A stretch of DNA of 64,000 nt from Meandrina meandrites (Eukaryota; Cnidaria; Anthozoa; Scleractinia; Meandrinidae). The DNA lies in assembly GCA_963693305.1 (NCBI GenBank), contig OY855904.1, positions 12,608,496 to 12,672,495 of the forward strand, given 5' to 3'. Below, one piece after another: positions 48,701 through 56,515 of the stretch. Position numbers and translations under genes: made by a program. The notes beneath the pieces are model-generated. The model was not told where the DNA came from, ran no database searches, and was given only the letters and a program-made list of their open reading frames with translations. How positions within the stretch are numbered: the stretch's first letter is position 1; the number at the start of each line of letters is the position of its first letter.

Positions 48701-50784
48701 ATCAACTTCATCTCAGTTTTGACAAATCATCAGATTAACTTCCGAATCATAAAAGCTGTTAACTTGAATACGTTTAAAGTCGATAATAGAATGTTTGTCT
48801 AAACCACTTTTGTTTCCCTTGGGCACAGGTTGCAGGCATTATTAATGTTGGTCAGGTAAGTTGTTACCCATTCTCTCTCAAGACAACTAATTTTCCATTA
48901 CAATATCCATAGACTTTCAGGTAAGCATACAGATTGCGAGAACTTCAAGGAAAATTGTCAGCTGAAAAACATTTTCTTGATAACCAAACGGTAACACTAA
49001 CAACATCACTGAATTTGATGATTCTCCAATAACTGATTGATCGTGTTATTTTGAACTGTATATATTAAGTTAGGTGGTCTGTCTGAGGATTTGGTCTTCG
49101 ACTCTTTTACAGATCATCCTTTTCTTATGGCATTTCTCTCTCGTTTTATAGGTTATTTATTTTTGTCAATTGCCATTAAATTGTAATAAATAAAAAATAA
49201 ATTAGTGAATTACATGTAATAGATAAATAGTAAGTAAATAACTAAATTACCAACTTTTGATCATAACTAGATTTTTTAATGTTTCAAGCTGGGGAGATTG
49301 TTCCAAATCTCCTGACATATCCTGCTTTAATCAATCAACACTTTGTTTCTACATGATTCTCTGGTATGGCTTGTGAAAATGTTTTTCTTTCTTATAATAT
49401 TATTGCAATTTTGTTCAGGAATTATAATCTAGTTCTTGTATTTAGGCTGTAGTTTTGGTGGTGTTTACTTTGTTGGAAGGAACTGAAGGGGCAAGGTAAG
49501 ACAAAGTGGAACTGCTCACTGATTGAATATGGAGCAGAATGAACCAATGCTTGAAGGCTATATAGTAAAGGAAACAAAAATTTGAGAGTGGCTTGTTTAA
49601 CAGCTTCTTATATGTGGTGCGCAATTATTCGCTTTTGCAATGCGAAATTAACATGTGCCGCACAAGAGGAATCTTAAACGCTGCAAATAGTTACGGGAAG
49701 ATAACTTGCAGAAGACAAGTTATCTAAGGCGAAAGTGGGAGACTTCTTGTAAAATTCAATTTTACAACTGAAAGGGCGTATTAGAAGAGAAGGACCTTAT
49801 AGAGAGTAGCTCATTTATCACTAACTAATTTGACCAGAGAAACTCGATACTGATGACGTCAGACATCTGTGCCTCTGATTGGTTGCCACTCGATCGGTTT
49901 TGAAATTTCGCGTGAAACACTGCACGAGTCTTTTTAGGGTTGCGCTTTCGGGTCTATTCTCAGACATGTCTCGAACGAGAACTGAAAGAATCGAGCTTGG
50001 GGAGATATTTTTTCCATCATGTTATATAGAGAGTCGATTTACGGCTTAAGACGGAACCACCAGGAAGTCGAGTAATATTTATTTAAATTGGACAAAAATC
50101 GAGTACCAGAATAATTTAAATTCTATTGCGTTATTTTCTACCCTAAATAAAAGGTAAAGATGTAAGTAATTATCACTGTTAACACCAACAACAATTTCTT
50201 ATCAGAGTCTTAGAAAATTAATTTCAAAGTTCACAAGCTATAGGGAAATTCTCACGTGCAGCCATTTTGTAAAATCGTCTTTAAGCGATTCAGTGGAATT
50301 CAGTGAAATTTCAAAATTTGTTTTCGGTGTTTGGTGTTGTTAGAAAAGATTTCTTTTGATAAGATATTTGAAGCAGTAACACAAAAGTTTTCAATAAGGT
50401 TTAAATAATTTTGGTACAACAATTTCTTATCAGAGCCCGAGAAAATGAAATTTAATGTTCACAAGCTATAGGCAAAAGCTCGCGTCTTTTAAGCGATTTA
50501 GTGGAATTCAGCGGAACTTCGAGATTGGTTTTCGATGTGTGGTGTTGTTAGAAAAGATTTCTTTTGATAAGATATTTGAAGCAGTAACACAAAAGCTTGC
50601 AATAAGGTGTAAATAATTTTGGTACATAATTTTGTCCAACAACTACTCGAAGTCCTGGCGGATTCCGTCTTAATATTTTTTTCGCCCTAGATGGAAAACC
50701 ACACATTCCTCAATTCCCGATTCCAGTGATGACAGTGATGGAGAACTGGTTTTGGATTCTGTGCACAATCAAGAAAAGGGTTGA
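6715..50784 (+). CDS. SLC18B1: SLC18B1-like vesicular transporter (major facilitator superfamily), 15 exons
   Basis: Exons joined with consistent phase and AG/GT borders: 6715-6972, 36741-36836, 37047-37120, 37692-37839, 38719-38787, 41754-41931, 42822-42892, 43055-43156, 47130-47230, 47348-47440, 47693-47767, 48088-48154, 48829-48855, 49446-49495, 50691-50784. They give 1503 nt (500 aa plus stop), near the family's usual length. A cytosolic N terminus of about 60 residues precedes the first membrane segment. Family-like stretches include IAPFYPHEAE after segment 1, GLIFGSYPFMAFMFAPICG, the LGPVLGGGLY loop after segment 5, GLVFLAISVTYA and IGPTLAGII. The mammalian homologue is reported to load polyamines into vesicles; that substrate is only inferred here. 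The tail is acidic and serine-rich. Oddities are the 29.8 kb first intron hosting four genes and a 27-nt exon 13. The start is the ATG in aaacATGgag; upstream in-frame sequence has no ATG. Confidence 0.85.
7230..8277. mobile_element. Nested pair of inverted-repeat elements with a poly-C end
   Basis: The inner element runs from ggggtggacc (7311) to its inverse ggtccacccc (ending 8205), with subterminal gatttttgttggggggg on the left and a 21-base C run (8161-8181) on the right. It lies inside an older palindrome whose arms contain ggtttttgtgatatccgga (about 7263) and its inverse (about 8252-8270). No transposase is present. The minus frame 7125-7379 and plus frame 8103-8288 are repeat-derived. 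Confidence 0.6.
8430..8491. repeat. 62-bp near-perfect palindrome
   Basis: The 23-base arms (8430-8452 and 8469-8491), starting gcgcaacctacagattattc and its inverse, are exactly complementary. The centre tctgctagcaga is itself palindromic, leaving only a small mismatch. It lies about 270 bases upstream of the recombinase start codon. Confidence 0.85.
8764..17123 (+). CDS. Tyrosine recombinase / phage-integrase-like protein, 9 exons
   Basis: Exons: 8764-9022, 10291-10494, 11144-11301, 11498-11618, 14441-14512, 15180-15263, 15534-15637, 15810-15925, 17006-17123. They join in phase to 1236 nt (411 aa). The N-terminal half (about 1-205) is helical and fits a core-binding domain that includes an arginine- and lysine-rich stretch. 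The catalytic half shows the box I arginine in FLRGEEPLHLK, a lysine-rich beta region (KIPWSKADRKAKG), box II HSIRRS (HxxR), then AGRW and the nucleophile candidate in FELYTQDA. All core residues therefore appear present. The GRWKSSSFELY form is closer to DIRS/Ngaro-type and prokaryotic integrases than to DUF3504 proteins. No reverse transcriptase was seen nearby. The start is the ATG in ggtcATGgcc. The gene is nested in transporter intron 1 on the same strand. It could be domesticated or part of a mobile element. Confidence 0.75.
9405..9850. repeat. Array of dyad-symmetric repeats (about 141-149 bp period)
   Basis: Three units, each holding tttgcaacaacgcaaa (9431, 9580, 9721), then gatcgcaaaatgtgg, then attgcgttatcgcaat. 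Each of these words is itself a dyad or half-dyad, ending near the gtggt or tggtt words. The array is in intron 1 of the recombinase gene. A related, larger array is at 26755-27990. Confidence 0.8.
12287..12930. mobile_element. Element rich in ggtcgcca repeats
   Basis: The left part (12300-12360) has cgccttttggcgacttcc and ggtcgccactag. The right part (12830-12930) has ggtcgccaaattggcgacc and ggcgaccaaaatggtcgc. The two ends are roughly inverted. It lies in recombinase intron 4. The 187-codon plus frame (11843-12406) partly overlaps it and is not supported as a gene. Confidence 0.45.
13123..13494. mobile_element. 372-bp long-armed palindromic element
   Basis: The two arms, about 175 bases each, start gagcaggggactgggtac and end with its inverse gtacccagtcccctgctc-like text. 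The centre pairs cctccaatccatactaag with its inverse. Arms are not identical (for example cacatcatctga against cagatgacgtg), so it is not recent. It lies in recombinase intron 4. The 200-codon minus frame across it is an artefact of the repeat. Confidence 0.75.
14703..14718. repeat. Poly-C tract
   Basis: A 16-base C run in recombinase intron 5, with a pyrimidine-rich left flank. Complementary strand is a G run. Confidence 0.9.
15075..15096. repeat. Poly-G tract
   Basis: A 22-base G run in recombinase intron 5, 83 bases before exon 6. No clear inverted repeat surrounds it, unlike several other G runs in the window. Confidence 0.9.
16410..16690. repeat. Dispersed repeat, copy 1
   Basis: Shares long stretches with 55088-55335, including tagtatataccacaca at the start, attagcaaagtactatt and gggtaccgaaagtaatgtt. 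The last third carries an inverted pair around ggtgaaagtggtagatattt. It lies in recombinase intron 8. Confidence 0.75.
17124..19609. other. Gene-free stretch after the recombinase gene
   Basis: Holds the recombinase 3' untranslated region and AT-rich DNA. At 17240-17345 there are short degenerate repeats of gaccagat. At 17505-17650 there is a decayed sequence resembling a DNA-transposon end. No further exon was recognised. Small frames at 18130-18540 and 18836-19036 show no domain. Confidence 0.4.
19610..20251 (-). CDS. Unknown protein with a Cx2Cx3Cx2C motif, single exon
   Basis: Encodes 213 aa from the ATG at 20251; the open frame extends to 20308, but only a GTG is available there. The N-terminal 110 residues look globular and helical (FLRPLYDIAVWQFILMSGYH at the start). 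The motif CHRCGVPCPSC near residue 135 could bind one zinc ion. The C-terminal part is acidic, then ends in a basic tail (RMQLRSRKRKHIA) that could be a nuclear signal. No known family was recognised. The gene is divergent from the 20483 gene, which carries a motif with the same spacing. Its GC content is visibly above its surroundings. The plus frame at 19831-20097 is a shadow of it. Confidence 0.6.
   Translation of the reverse strand: MPSSNPLSFLRPLYDIAVWQFILMSGYHATSGGESPRNTHIKFTWKMHEVVANFLCKLLEVRAFDHLQSKLLGEEVKSATGNWEVGQRATTKLVEWCQDQWRRKDPRLPRNNVAYSENEPLTVPWFDNIPVCHRCGVPCPSCRNELASELPSEMSTARAILSFDDIHENNQNTGDDEGPNEEVSAPKEPVNRTASPQMRMQLRSRKRKHIASN
20252..20482. promoter_or_regulatory. Shared promoter of two divergent unknown genes
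   Basis: Only 231 bases separate the two start codons. The interval contains a CCAAT box (20400-20404) and a CArG-type motif (20359-20368). No TATA box is evident. A bidirectional promoter is inferred from geometry, not demonstrated. Confidence 0.45.
20359..20368. promoter_or_regulatory. CArG-box match (SRF/MADS-type site)
   Basis: ccatatttgg fits the CC(A/T)6GG consensus exactly and lies midway between the divergent start codons. A chance match in 231 bases is possible, so this is suggestive only. Confidence 0.35.
20483..23298 (+). CDS. Unknown acidic-tailed protein with a Cx2Cx3Cx2C motif, 2 exons
   Basis: Exons 20483-20997 and 23037-23298 join in phase (GA|C) to 777 nt, 258 aa. An in-frame ATG at 20462 could add 7 residues; I prefer 20483 because of its better context (cacgATGgcg). 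Residues 20-70 are predicted helical (LLDVAIYTFACQAG). The motif CWRCQRNCRFC near residue 150 has the same spacing as the motif in the divergent neighbour. The second exon is a highly acidic, Asp/Ser-rich tail. No family was recognised. The overall order (helical domain, Cys motif, acidic segment) resembles the divergent gene, suggesting distant paralogy or a shared partner. A candidate polyadenylation signal (aataaataaa) is near 23551. Confidence 0.65.
21548..21715. repeat. Block of ggtaaccctag / ctagggttacc palindromic words
   Basis: Repeated gggtaaccctag and gggttaccctag words face each other, with ttcacaagcagg on the left and ccttgtaaat on the right as approximate ends. It looks like a small inverted-repeat element in the intron of the 20483 gene. 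The ccctaa-like words are not in a telomeric tandem. Confidence 0.5.
23299..25467. other. Gene-free stretch
   Basis: Holds the 3' untranslated region of the 20483 gene, then AT-rich sequence with no exon recognised. The small minus frame 24117-24383 has no domain. Confidence 0.4.
25475..25799. mobile_element. G-run inverted-repeat element, intact copy
   Basis: Starts with a 21-base G run (25482-25502) then actcccatatgg and ggacggggatgctcgtcg. It ends in the imperfect inverse gacgactgagcatcccc and caaatgggag. The flanking word attttcc occurs on both sides (25468-25474 and 25800-25806). Subterminal cctaaaagagacc/ccctaagcgagacc words repeat internally. Same family as 1083-4340. Confidence 0.75.
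25807..26754. other. No recognised feature
   Basis: Unremarkable sequence. The short plus frame 25936-26145 has no recognisable domain or splice partner. Confidence 0.35.
26755..27990. repeat. Large array of dyad-symmetric repeats in both orientations
   Basis: The right half (27495-27900) has three units of the 9405-9850 family. One is inverted (27495-27615), one direct (27625-27785) and one inverted (27785-27920), meeting head to head at gggctatagtcc and ggttatagcc. Core words are ttttgcgttgttgcaaa, attgcgttaacgcaat, attgcgttggcgcaat, attgcgtcaacgcaat and ccacattttgcg. The left half (26790-27310) is more degenerate, with cgcaaaatgcgtttta and catattttgcg words every 40-60 bases. Confidence 0.8.
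28016..28222 (-). CDS. Possible small open reading frame, unknown
   Basis: A 68-codon frame that abuts the dyad array. It contains several Cys and His (SIFCGLNYSCHQNRTRCF) and a basic C-terminus (KKDKRPR). No splice partner or homologue was recognised. It could be a chance frame or an exon of something wider. Confidence 0.15.
   Translation of the reverse strand: MSLTMSGAKFVSIFCGLNYSCHQNRTRCFDPLDFKLTFFKSGQSNRVSSKPLVSRTQAQPAKKDKRPR
28223..29115. other. No recognised gene
   Basis: AT-rich. A gatatcgatatc simple repeat lies near 28906-28930. Overlapping frames on both strands at 28471-28971 have no recognisable domain. Confidence 0.35.
29116..29505. mobile_element. Inverted-repeat element with ttaaaggggcagt ends
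   Basis: Left end ttaaaggggcagtatct and right end gagactgcccctttaa are inverted. Internal text (tggatttccaaataaaac, gcattttagc) recurs in opposite orientation at 39701-40030, showing a two-copy family in this window. No transposase. Confidence 0.7.
29506..30321. other. Gene-free stretch at the 3' end of the Ser/Thr-rich gene
   Basis: AT-rich, including the probable 3' untranslated region of the minus-strand gene that ends at 30322. No exon was recognised. Confidence 0.35.
30322..35824 (-). CDS. Unknown Ser/Thr-repeat protein with a conserved-looking C-terminal domain, 4 exons
   Basis: Exons in transcript order: 35824-35714, 33064-32993, 32493-32434, 32001-30322, all phase 0, giving 640 aa. 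The first 80 residues are acidic (EEQDEEEEVEEEEEVE in exon 2). Roughly residues 185-310 contain 10-residue repeats of the STSSTLASSA type. Further Ser/Thr/Pro-rich sequence follows. The last 110 residues are different in composition, with spaced Trp, Cys and aromatic residues (DWLNSL, WELGGQHCPPLREW, YSQQKFIYLLFQRHGFD) and a lysine-rich end, and look like a folded domain. I did not recognise the family. The acidic plus Ser/Thr-rich layout would suit a transcriptional regulator or a scaffold, but this is inference. The ATG lies in aaaATGGCGG, also a YY1-like word. Confidence 0.65.
31296..31626. repeat. 30-bp coding minisatellite in the Ser/Thr-rich gene
   Basis: Units of gatgaagccaatgtagatga plus tgttgatgca repeat about eight times with small changes. 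On the minus strand each gives ten residues of Ala, Ser, Thr and Leu. Length variation between individuals would be expected to change protein length in steps of ten. Confidence 0.85.
33246..33353. repeat. Palindromic element
   Basis: Arms acaattagattat / ataatctaattgt enclose ctatgaggtgatagttga and its inverse around cggcctgcggcct. Intron of the Ser/Thr-rich gene. A relative with the same cggccta/tgcggcc centre is at 38298-38403. Confidence 0.8.
35894..35901. promoter_or_regulatory. Full CRE-type site (tgacgtca) upstream of the Ser/Thr-rich gene
   Basis: The perfect 8-base palindrome tgacgtca lies 70 bases upstream of the minus-strand ATG at 35824, a typical position for CREB/ATF sites. Identical words occur elsewhere, so position is the main argument. 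Confidence 0.4.
37437..37575. repeat. Pyrimidine-rich cctt/ttcc tract
   Basis: A near-pure C/T strand of irregular tcctt words in transporter intron 3; could form triplex DNA. The frames on both strands here are low-complexity artefacts. Confidence 0.8.
37601..37623. repeat. Poly-G tract
   Basis: A 23-base G run in intron 3, 69 bases before transporter exon 4. A 16-base C run lies upstream at 37234-37249. Confidence 0.9.
38298..38403. repeat. Palindromic element
   Basis: Arms aaacaattatcctgc / gcaggataattgttt with an inner pair around ggcctacggcc. Located in transporter intron 4, about 320 bases before exon 5. Confidence 0.8.
39701..40030. mobile_element. Inverted-repeat element with ttaaaggggcagt ends, reverse copy
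   Basis: Left taaaggacagtctcacc, right actgcccctttaa. It is the reverse-orientation relative of 29116-29505 and abuts the pogo-like element that begins at 40041. Confidence 0.7.
40041..41024. mobile_element. pogo/Tigger-like non-autonomous element
   Basis: Left end cagttgaacgcctattaagc and right end gcttaataagggttctactg are near-inverse. The word ttaagcggcc recurs in the subterminal regions on both sides. Such ends resemble Tigger/pogo elements. No transposase frame is seen. A SINE is inserted at 40080-40375. Confidence 0.6.
40080..40375 (+). mobile_element. tRNA-derived SINE with target-site duplication
   Basis: The 5' end carries A-box-like ggtggcctaatggttag and B-box ggttcgagccc. The body has a conserved-looking block (cttgagcaagatactttact, ctctccacccaggtgtataa) similar to deeply conserved invertebrate SINE domains. 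The 13-base duplication ccattaagcggcc lies at 40067-40079 and 40376-40388. Confidence 0.8.
42335..42465 (-). mobile_element. tRNA-derived SINE fragment
   Basis: On the minus strand, ttaagtggtaagggcac (A box) and cccgggttcaaatcc (B box) are spaced as in a tRNA. The body ends gtggtcccgaattcaactcc; a related body fragment is at 45300-45345. Confidence 0.55.
42494..42786. mobile_element. G-run inverted-repeat element, degenerate copy
   Basis: Matches the 1083 and 25475 elements: ggggaagctcgtcgtctcgc on the left and aagcatccccgtc then catatgggagtcctcc on the right. The G run has broken down. The 106-codon frame across it is not a gene. Confidence 0.6.
44028..45655 (+). pseudogene. Broken mobile-element ORF with Cys-rich N terminus
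   Basis: Open fragments in order: 44028-44216 (DWSKCVFSQENTSQCP, with paired Cys), about 44305-44455 (EVCFFCCC), 44816-45094, and 45389-45655 (KLYALGLSASYGRVLRLS, CPPNLRGQVFTTADNIDHNP, GSFHGTGISHIQHQ). They read the same strand but are broken by stops and frame changes. From memory, DNIDHNP...SFHGTGIS proteins are multi-copy in cnidarian genomes, but I cannot name the family or confirm it here. Confidence 0.5.
44594..44633. repeat. Perfect 14-bp-arm hairpin
   Basis: gcgaaataatgagt and actcattatttcgc around a 12-base loop, inside the decayed element. Confidence 0.8.
50189..50640. repeat. Two-copy direct tandem repeat, about 229 bp
   Basis: caacaatttcttatcagag starts both copies (50189 and 50418). 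Both contain ttagaaaagatttcttttga and gaagcagtaacacaaaag. The duplication ends about 50 bases before the last transporter exon. Confidence 0.85.
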
Positions 50785-51880
50785 AGCCATTGATGATGAA
50801 TGGATGGATGGATGGCAGTGATTGCTAAGTGCTGTGGAGTGCGAGATTCATAAACTGAATTGCATACAGGCTTATTATAAAGATTGAAGAAAGGAAATTG
50901 CTTTCACGAGGAACTGATATAATTCATTGATATCCTATCATTCTAACATGGCCTCGTGCTTCCATTTGTTTTCTGTGGTTGGAAATCCGGTGGAATTTTG
51001 AAACATTTTGAATTAAACTCAACCTATTCTCTTTAAGGCTCAGGCATGTTAATCGTGGTGTATGCCTCCTCATCTGTCACGCCACGCTACGCTCTTGGAG
51101 CAATGTGTTTCGCAACGCACAAGTAGACCTTTCCTGATTGGGTGCTCTTTGTACAAGACCACGAACTAGCATAATCACGCGAAGGGCGTAGTGATAGCGC
51201 AAAAGTTTCTGAGAAATATGCCGAAATGTGAAATGTTGTTCAAATGTTACCCCCCTGACGAAAAAGTATTCAGTTGCGCCAAAAATGTAAAATAGTGCTC
51301 CAACGTCGAAAAAGTGTCCAAACGTTGCTCAGCGCAATCGGAAAAGGCCGGCCTACACACAGGGCCTGGCCAGAACCCGAGCTACAAGGCTTTTGCCGCG
51401 GAAAACCTCACTAATTTTGGTTCCTGGACGTCAGTAGGCATTACAGTGCTACGAGCTGTACCGTTGAAAAGTTTTCGATTAATCTGTGACAACTTTCCGA
51501 TGGCTTCTCTTTTAACTGGTCAATAAAAGTGCGAGAATTGAGAGAGGCGGAGTTGACAATCGTCGTTGAGCGAACGTGGAACTTGACAACTCCGCTCTTC
51601 AAACGAAAGCCGTTAGAAAGTTGTCAAAAATTAATCAAAACTTTATCAAGTGGCAACGGTACGGCGCGCAGCACTGTAAAGGTCGTCATATTTGCTGTTT
51701 TCAATATTTATCATGGTGATCTGTTTTGAACGGGGTCAGGACTCTTTTACGGATTATGCATACAGCTTCTTGTTTTTCACGTCATTTTTACTTTAACTTG
51801 CTATGAAACAAAATAAAAATAAAGATTCCCTATTCCCGAGACGGGTCCATAATTGGTATCTGGCGTGGCCATTATTTGAA
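50785..51880 (+). other. 3' flank of the transporter gene
   Basis: Probable 3' untranslated region, with a ggatggatggatgg run near 50797 and aataaaaataaa near 51812. Part (50834-50955) resembles the left window edge. Frames at 51314-51729 have no recognisable domain. Confidence 0.45.
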
Positions 51881-52098
51881 GTTGAAGCCCTGATTTTTTT
51901 TTTTCAGGCTTCTTTATTCCAATTGCTTAAATTGGAAATTCACTGCGATGAAACCCCGTTGAAGCCCTGATTTTTTTTTCAGGCTTCTTTATTCCAATTG
52001 CTTAAATTGGAAATTCACTGCGATGAAACCCCGTTGAAGCCCTGATTTTTTCCGGCTTCTTTATTCCAATTGCTTAAATTGGAAATTCACTGCGAAGA
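51881..52098. repeat. 75-77-bp tandem repeat, three copies
   Basis: gttgaagccctgattttttt begins units at about 51881, 51958 and 52033. Each holds the palindrome-like ccaattgcttaaattgg and ends with gcgatgaaacccc or a truncated form. Confidence 0.85.
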
Positions 52099-55087
52099 TT
52101 ATCTATCATATACATCCGCAGTTCATATATGAATCATTTCATATACATTACATCATTGCCAAAGAAAGTCATCAACAACATTTATGTGAAGAAACGTACA
52201 ATATTTTGGAAATCATAATAGAGCCAATAATTGCCCTTTTTGTCTTTTATTATCGCTGCTGCAGATGATGCGAAATACCAAACCCTCTTGTGGTTTATCA
52301 TGGGCATGATAAGCAACGCAAGACTGAACAGATTTCCCGCTTTAAAGTGCTATAATCAAATTCACCCTTCCTTTCTAAGCTGCTTTAAAACAAGAACAAG
52401 AAGTCTGTATAAGAAGAAAAATGCCATTTACCGTTTTCAAAGATCTCTTTTCTTTCCACAGATATTCAAGTTTTTGAAATATGCAAATTAGCAAAATGAT
52501 GATGTCATAAACTCAACCAAATTTTGATCAACTATGGAGATATCTCAGCCAATTTGTATCACAAATGTTTGATTTTTCGTAGTACCTTTCTACTAGTTGT
52601 TCCACGATATGAGCTTAACAATGTGCTACCATAGCAACATACTGGATTCCAGACCTCCCGATACTAAAAGCTTTTCTGGCCAATTTTGGCCCTCCGTTTT
52701 GATATTTGCCAATGATGCCTCATAAGCATGATCTGGAAAACATATGAATGCATTTGGCGGATGTCTTGGCCTGGTTTCATTTTTCTGAGCTGAAAATCAC
52801 AGATTGGTGGGGACTGGAAATGAATGAATGAGTAGCCATGGTAACATAATTTTCATGTTAAAGTGTGTCACCTGTAGAGCTATTAGCCTGCCGAATTTCA
52901 TTGGTCTCTGCAGCAAATGGCCCAAGGTAACGCTATTTTTGCACGACTTAAAATTCAGTTGAGTAATGACGTCATCGCATTTTAAATAATTTGACCATAG
53001 TAGCACTTTAAACTGTGCCCAGAAGAACTGCGAATTGGTTACACTGAAAGAGCGTTACACGCTACTAAAAAATTATCAACCACAGTGCTATTTATTCTTT
53101 TCCGTTATTTTTCTTTTACGATTTAAACTCCACTTCTAAAGAAAGTATTTATTTTCAAAAGGTAGCACCAACATGACCCGATTTATTCAATAATATTGCA
53201 ATTATTTAATTTCTCTCTCTCTCTGCGCAACAGTCTTGATTTTTCCTACCGTTTAACTTGAAGACCAACTATCAATTTGTCCCCACAAATAGCAGAAATA
53301 TCTGCCACATTATTCGAGTTCTAAAGTTATTTTTATGCAAATCCAGTTCAAGGGCTTTCTGGGCTCTGGGCCAGGACTCACATATGTCCAGGATTGAACA
53401 CTAATGACATGCACGTTCTTTACGATAGGCATCACAAAGTGTCCTCATTAATAAAAGTTCACCAAAACACAACTAATTCTCTCAAATATGAAATAAGTGG
53501 GAACGTCAACTAACCCAGTCCAATATGAATTACTTATTAAACAATACTTGCGTTCAATCCTGGACATCAGTGTTAGGACTGGAATTCGGCCTCTGTAACG
53601 CGAAACAAAAAACCCAAACATATTTTAAACGTACGCGAACAATATCCCGTAAAAATATCACCCTCGTTTCCAGGGTGTTTCTTCTTCCTATCAACCGCGA
53701 GGGCGGTTGAAGATATCCCTTCCTGCTGAGTTCTTGGAGGATCATCAGGTGAGTCCTGCTTTGCATTCGTCTCACTCTCTAGAGAAACTGATCATGTCAC
53801 TATGAGCAGAGTACATTGCTTTACTTCCCTTAACTTTGTCAAAATATTGCGTAACACGTGCAGTTTCTTCCGCAACTTGTCTCACACTGGCGTTCAGCTC
53901 ATTTGCAAGTTTAAAGAAAACTTGTCTCGCGTTACAGAACAACCTGACACATTCCCACTCACCAACTGAAACTATAAGAATCTAGCACAATACCATAGAA
54001 TGCTTGCTTCATTGACTGAATCAATAATTAAAAATAAATATATCAAAACCTGAAATCCCATACGTTATTGACTTTTAGAGGAGAAATGATAGTATCGATC
54101 AGTAAAATATGCTACTCCGGAAAAAAATTCCCAATTCTTCCGAGTAGCTTAAGTCACTGTTTGAATTCTATTTCTCATGATTATCGGTTCAGTTGTATAT
54201 AACTGCAAGAACATACAAATTACAAGTTGCCTAAATCAAAATAAGTACCCCTCTTTTTTAAATAACTGCTCTAAGCACTATTGATAGACACGACTCTAAG
54301 TGAATTCAGCATCCTTCCAAAACAAGAATATGCAGGCGAAGCCAGACTGCGCAAACTATTGTAATTCAGCGCGCAAATACATAAGCTGAATGATTATCAA
54401 CCATACCACCCTGATGTTACAAGTCTCCCAATATAGCGAACAGTCCTTGAGATACTTAGTCATTTTGTGAAGACCTCGACTGAACTATAACACGCATGTA
54501 ACGAGCCCCGATATAACGACCCAACAACTTTGTTGCCGTTTTTCCGGGACAAAGTTACAGAAAGGCCCTTCTTAATATAATTAGTGGAAACTCGGGCACG
54601 TTCTACAGGAAATCCGCAAATCTGATTGGTTCTTCCACCGTTTTATATTCGCTAATAACAAGCGATAGCAGGCGCATTGCTCATTAAAGGGACAATTTTT
54701 CTTGATTTTTGGTTTCATACTACCTAAAACTGCAGGTTTTGGCCTTTAGAGTTTCTATTTGCTCATATATAATGAAGGTGAGTAGTCTAATGTTGTTAAA
54801 TAATGATTAACATATTGTTTATGAGTTGACACATCCAAAATTACCCTTTGGATGTGTCTGTCAGTTTAACAAGACCATCAGTTTAAAGTAACTTATATTC
54901 CGGCAGCGAGAATCTTCATTGTATCGGGGTCCGTTTGCACTTCACCAACAAATACAACTAACTGCGTCTAGAATTTTTGCCCTTAAATTTTCCTTTCAAT
55001 TAACATTATAAAATAAGCAAAATATTAATTTTTAAAAAGAGAATGTCAACTGCAAAATATCTCGCATGAGAAAACCTAAATATTATT
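52099..55087. other. Intergenic stretch between convergent genes
   Basis: AT-rich, with no exon recognised on either strand. The missing last endophilin exon was searched for by eye on the minus strand and not found. Confidence 0.4.
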
Positions 55088-55335
55088 AGTATATACCACA
55101 CAATAGTGCCTTCCGCGCGCGCTGATTGGCTAACTCGGAGTAGATTAGCAAAGTACTATTAACCTCCGAGCAGCCGAAGAGAAACAAAATGGCTTCCCGT
55201 GTCGCTTTGGGTACCGAAAGTAATGTTTTGGTCCGCTATGTTTTCAGCTTGTGTGGTATATACTAAAACAATTATTCACCTCAGTGTCGGTGAAAGTTGT
55301 GGATATTTACCTCCATTTCGGTGAATATTTGTTAA
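55088..55335. repeat. Dispersed repeat, copy 2
   Basis: Same orientation and family as 16410-16690: tagtatataccacaca, attagcaaagtactatt, gggtaccgaaagtaatgtt, then cagtgtcggtgaaagt. Confidence 0.75.
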
Positions 55336-56515
55336 CTATATAATGGGCAACAGCGCCTTTAAATTTGTAGATAATGTTTCGCGTTAGCCCAAAGGCCGCA
55401 ATATCGAGATTAAACTTAAAGAGATTCTGACCGGCCAAGCAACTTGCGCTAAAAAAATACCCCATTTTACGAGCACTTTCAACTACCGCTCGCCCCTTTT
55501 GAGCCCCGAGTCAACATTCAAATTCTCCGTACTGTTCCCTATACATTTGTAATAATACTAGATGGAAGAATTGAATTTTGTATCAAGACCAAGTTCATTG
55601 AAGTGACTAGTTCCCATATTCTCACAACCAGTTGATAGGAGAAACTAGGTGCTAATCGCTTAAAAGACTAAAGGGGATATTATTAGACTCAGTTGAGTAG
55701 CTCTAGGTACGTAAGAGGAACTTTCCCGCGTTGACTTCCCCTCTCGCCAATCATCCAATCAGAATCCAGGCCGGGTGCGCTGTAAACCGTGATTACCTGA
55801 AAACAAGAAACACCAAACAAGTGATTACACTCGTTCCCAGGGTCTTTCTACATCGCCGTCCCCTGAAATTCCAATCAACTTTAAACATTGGGTAAGTCAC
55901 TCCCACAAGCAGTTACAAGATACACTAATGGCAATGAAATACAAATATGACTTGATATCAAAAGACACTCTGGCAACCAAGCATGCCCTTCTGAGGGAGT
56001 GCAGGTCGTAATTGTGGTACCTGGACGGTGAGGCACAATTCTTTTTTCAAGACAAATAGAACGCCCTTTTTTTTCAAAAACCCTTGAATGCACTTGCCTA
56101 CTACGTAAACGCAGACAAATAGCCTCTTTTAGGGTATTCGATTCAATGATATTATTGCTTGTTGAGTCTGAGACACTGGGACAGAGTCTTATATACAAAT
56201 GTACAGGCTGTAGATGCAGAGAAATAAATTTATCTAGAATCTAAGGAGAAGGTCTGATGTTAACTTTCTGTTTGTTTGGCTTCGGTTTATTGTTTGCTTT
56301 CTCAAAGTTTCAAATTGTAGAACAGGTTTACATGTATGACAAAGTAGTAAGCCAACAGCAATATGAAAAGCCCAACTCATCCAAAATTCCACCAGAACTT
56401 TTAACGTAAAACTGGATGGTGAAGTGCACTGAAGGAAAAAGCAACTTTCTCTTGGCACAGGGGCAAGTAACTGTTGTCATTAACCTAAGTCTTAAGTGTA
56501 AGCTCTGACACTGAC

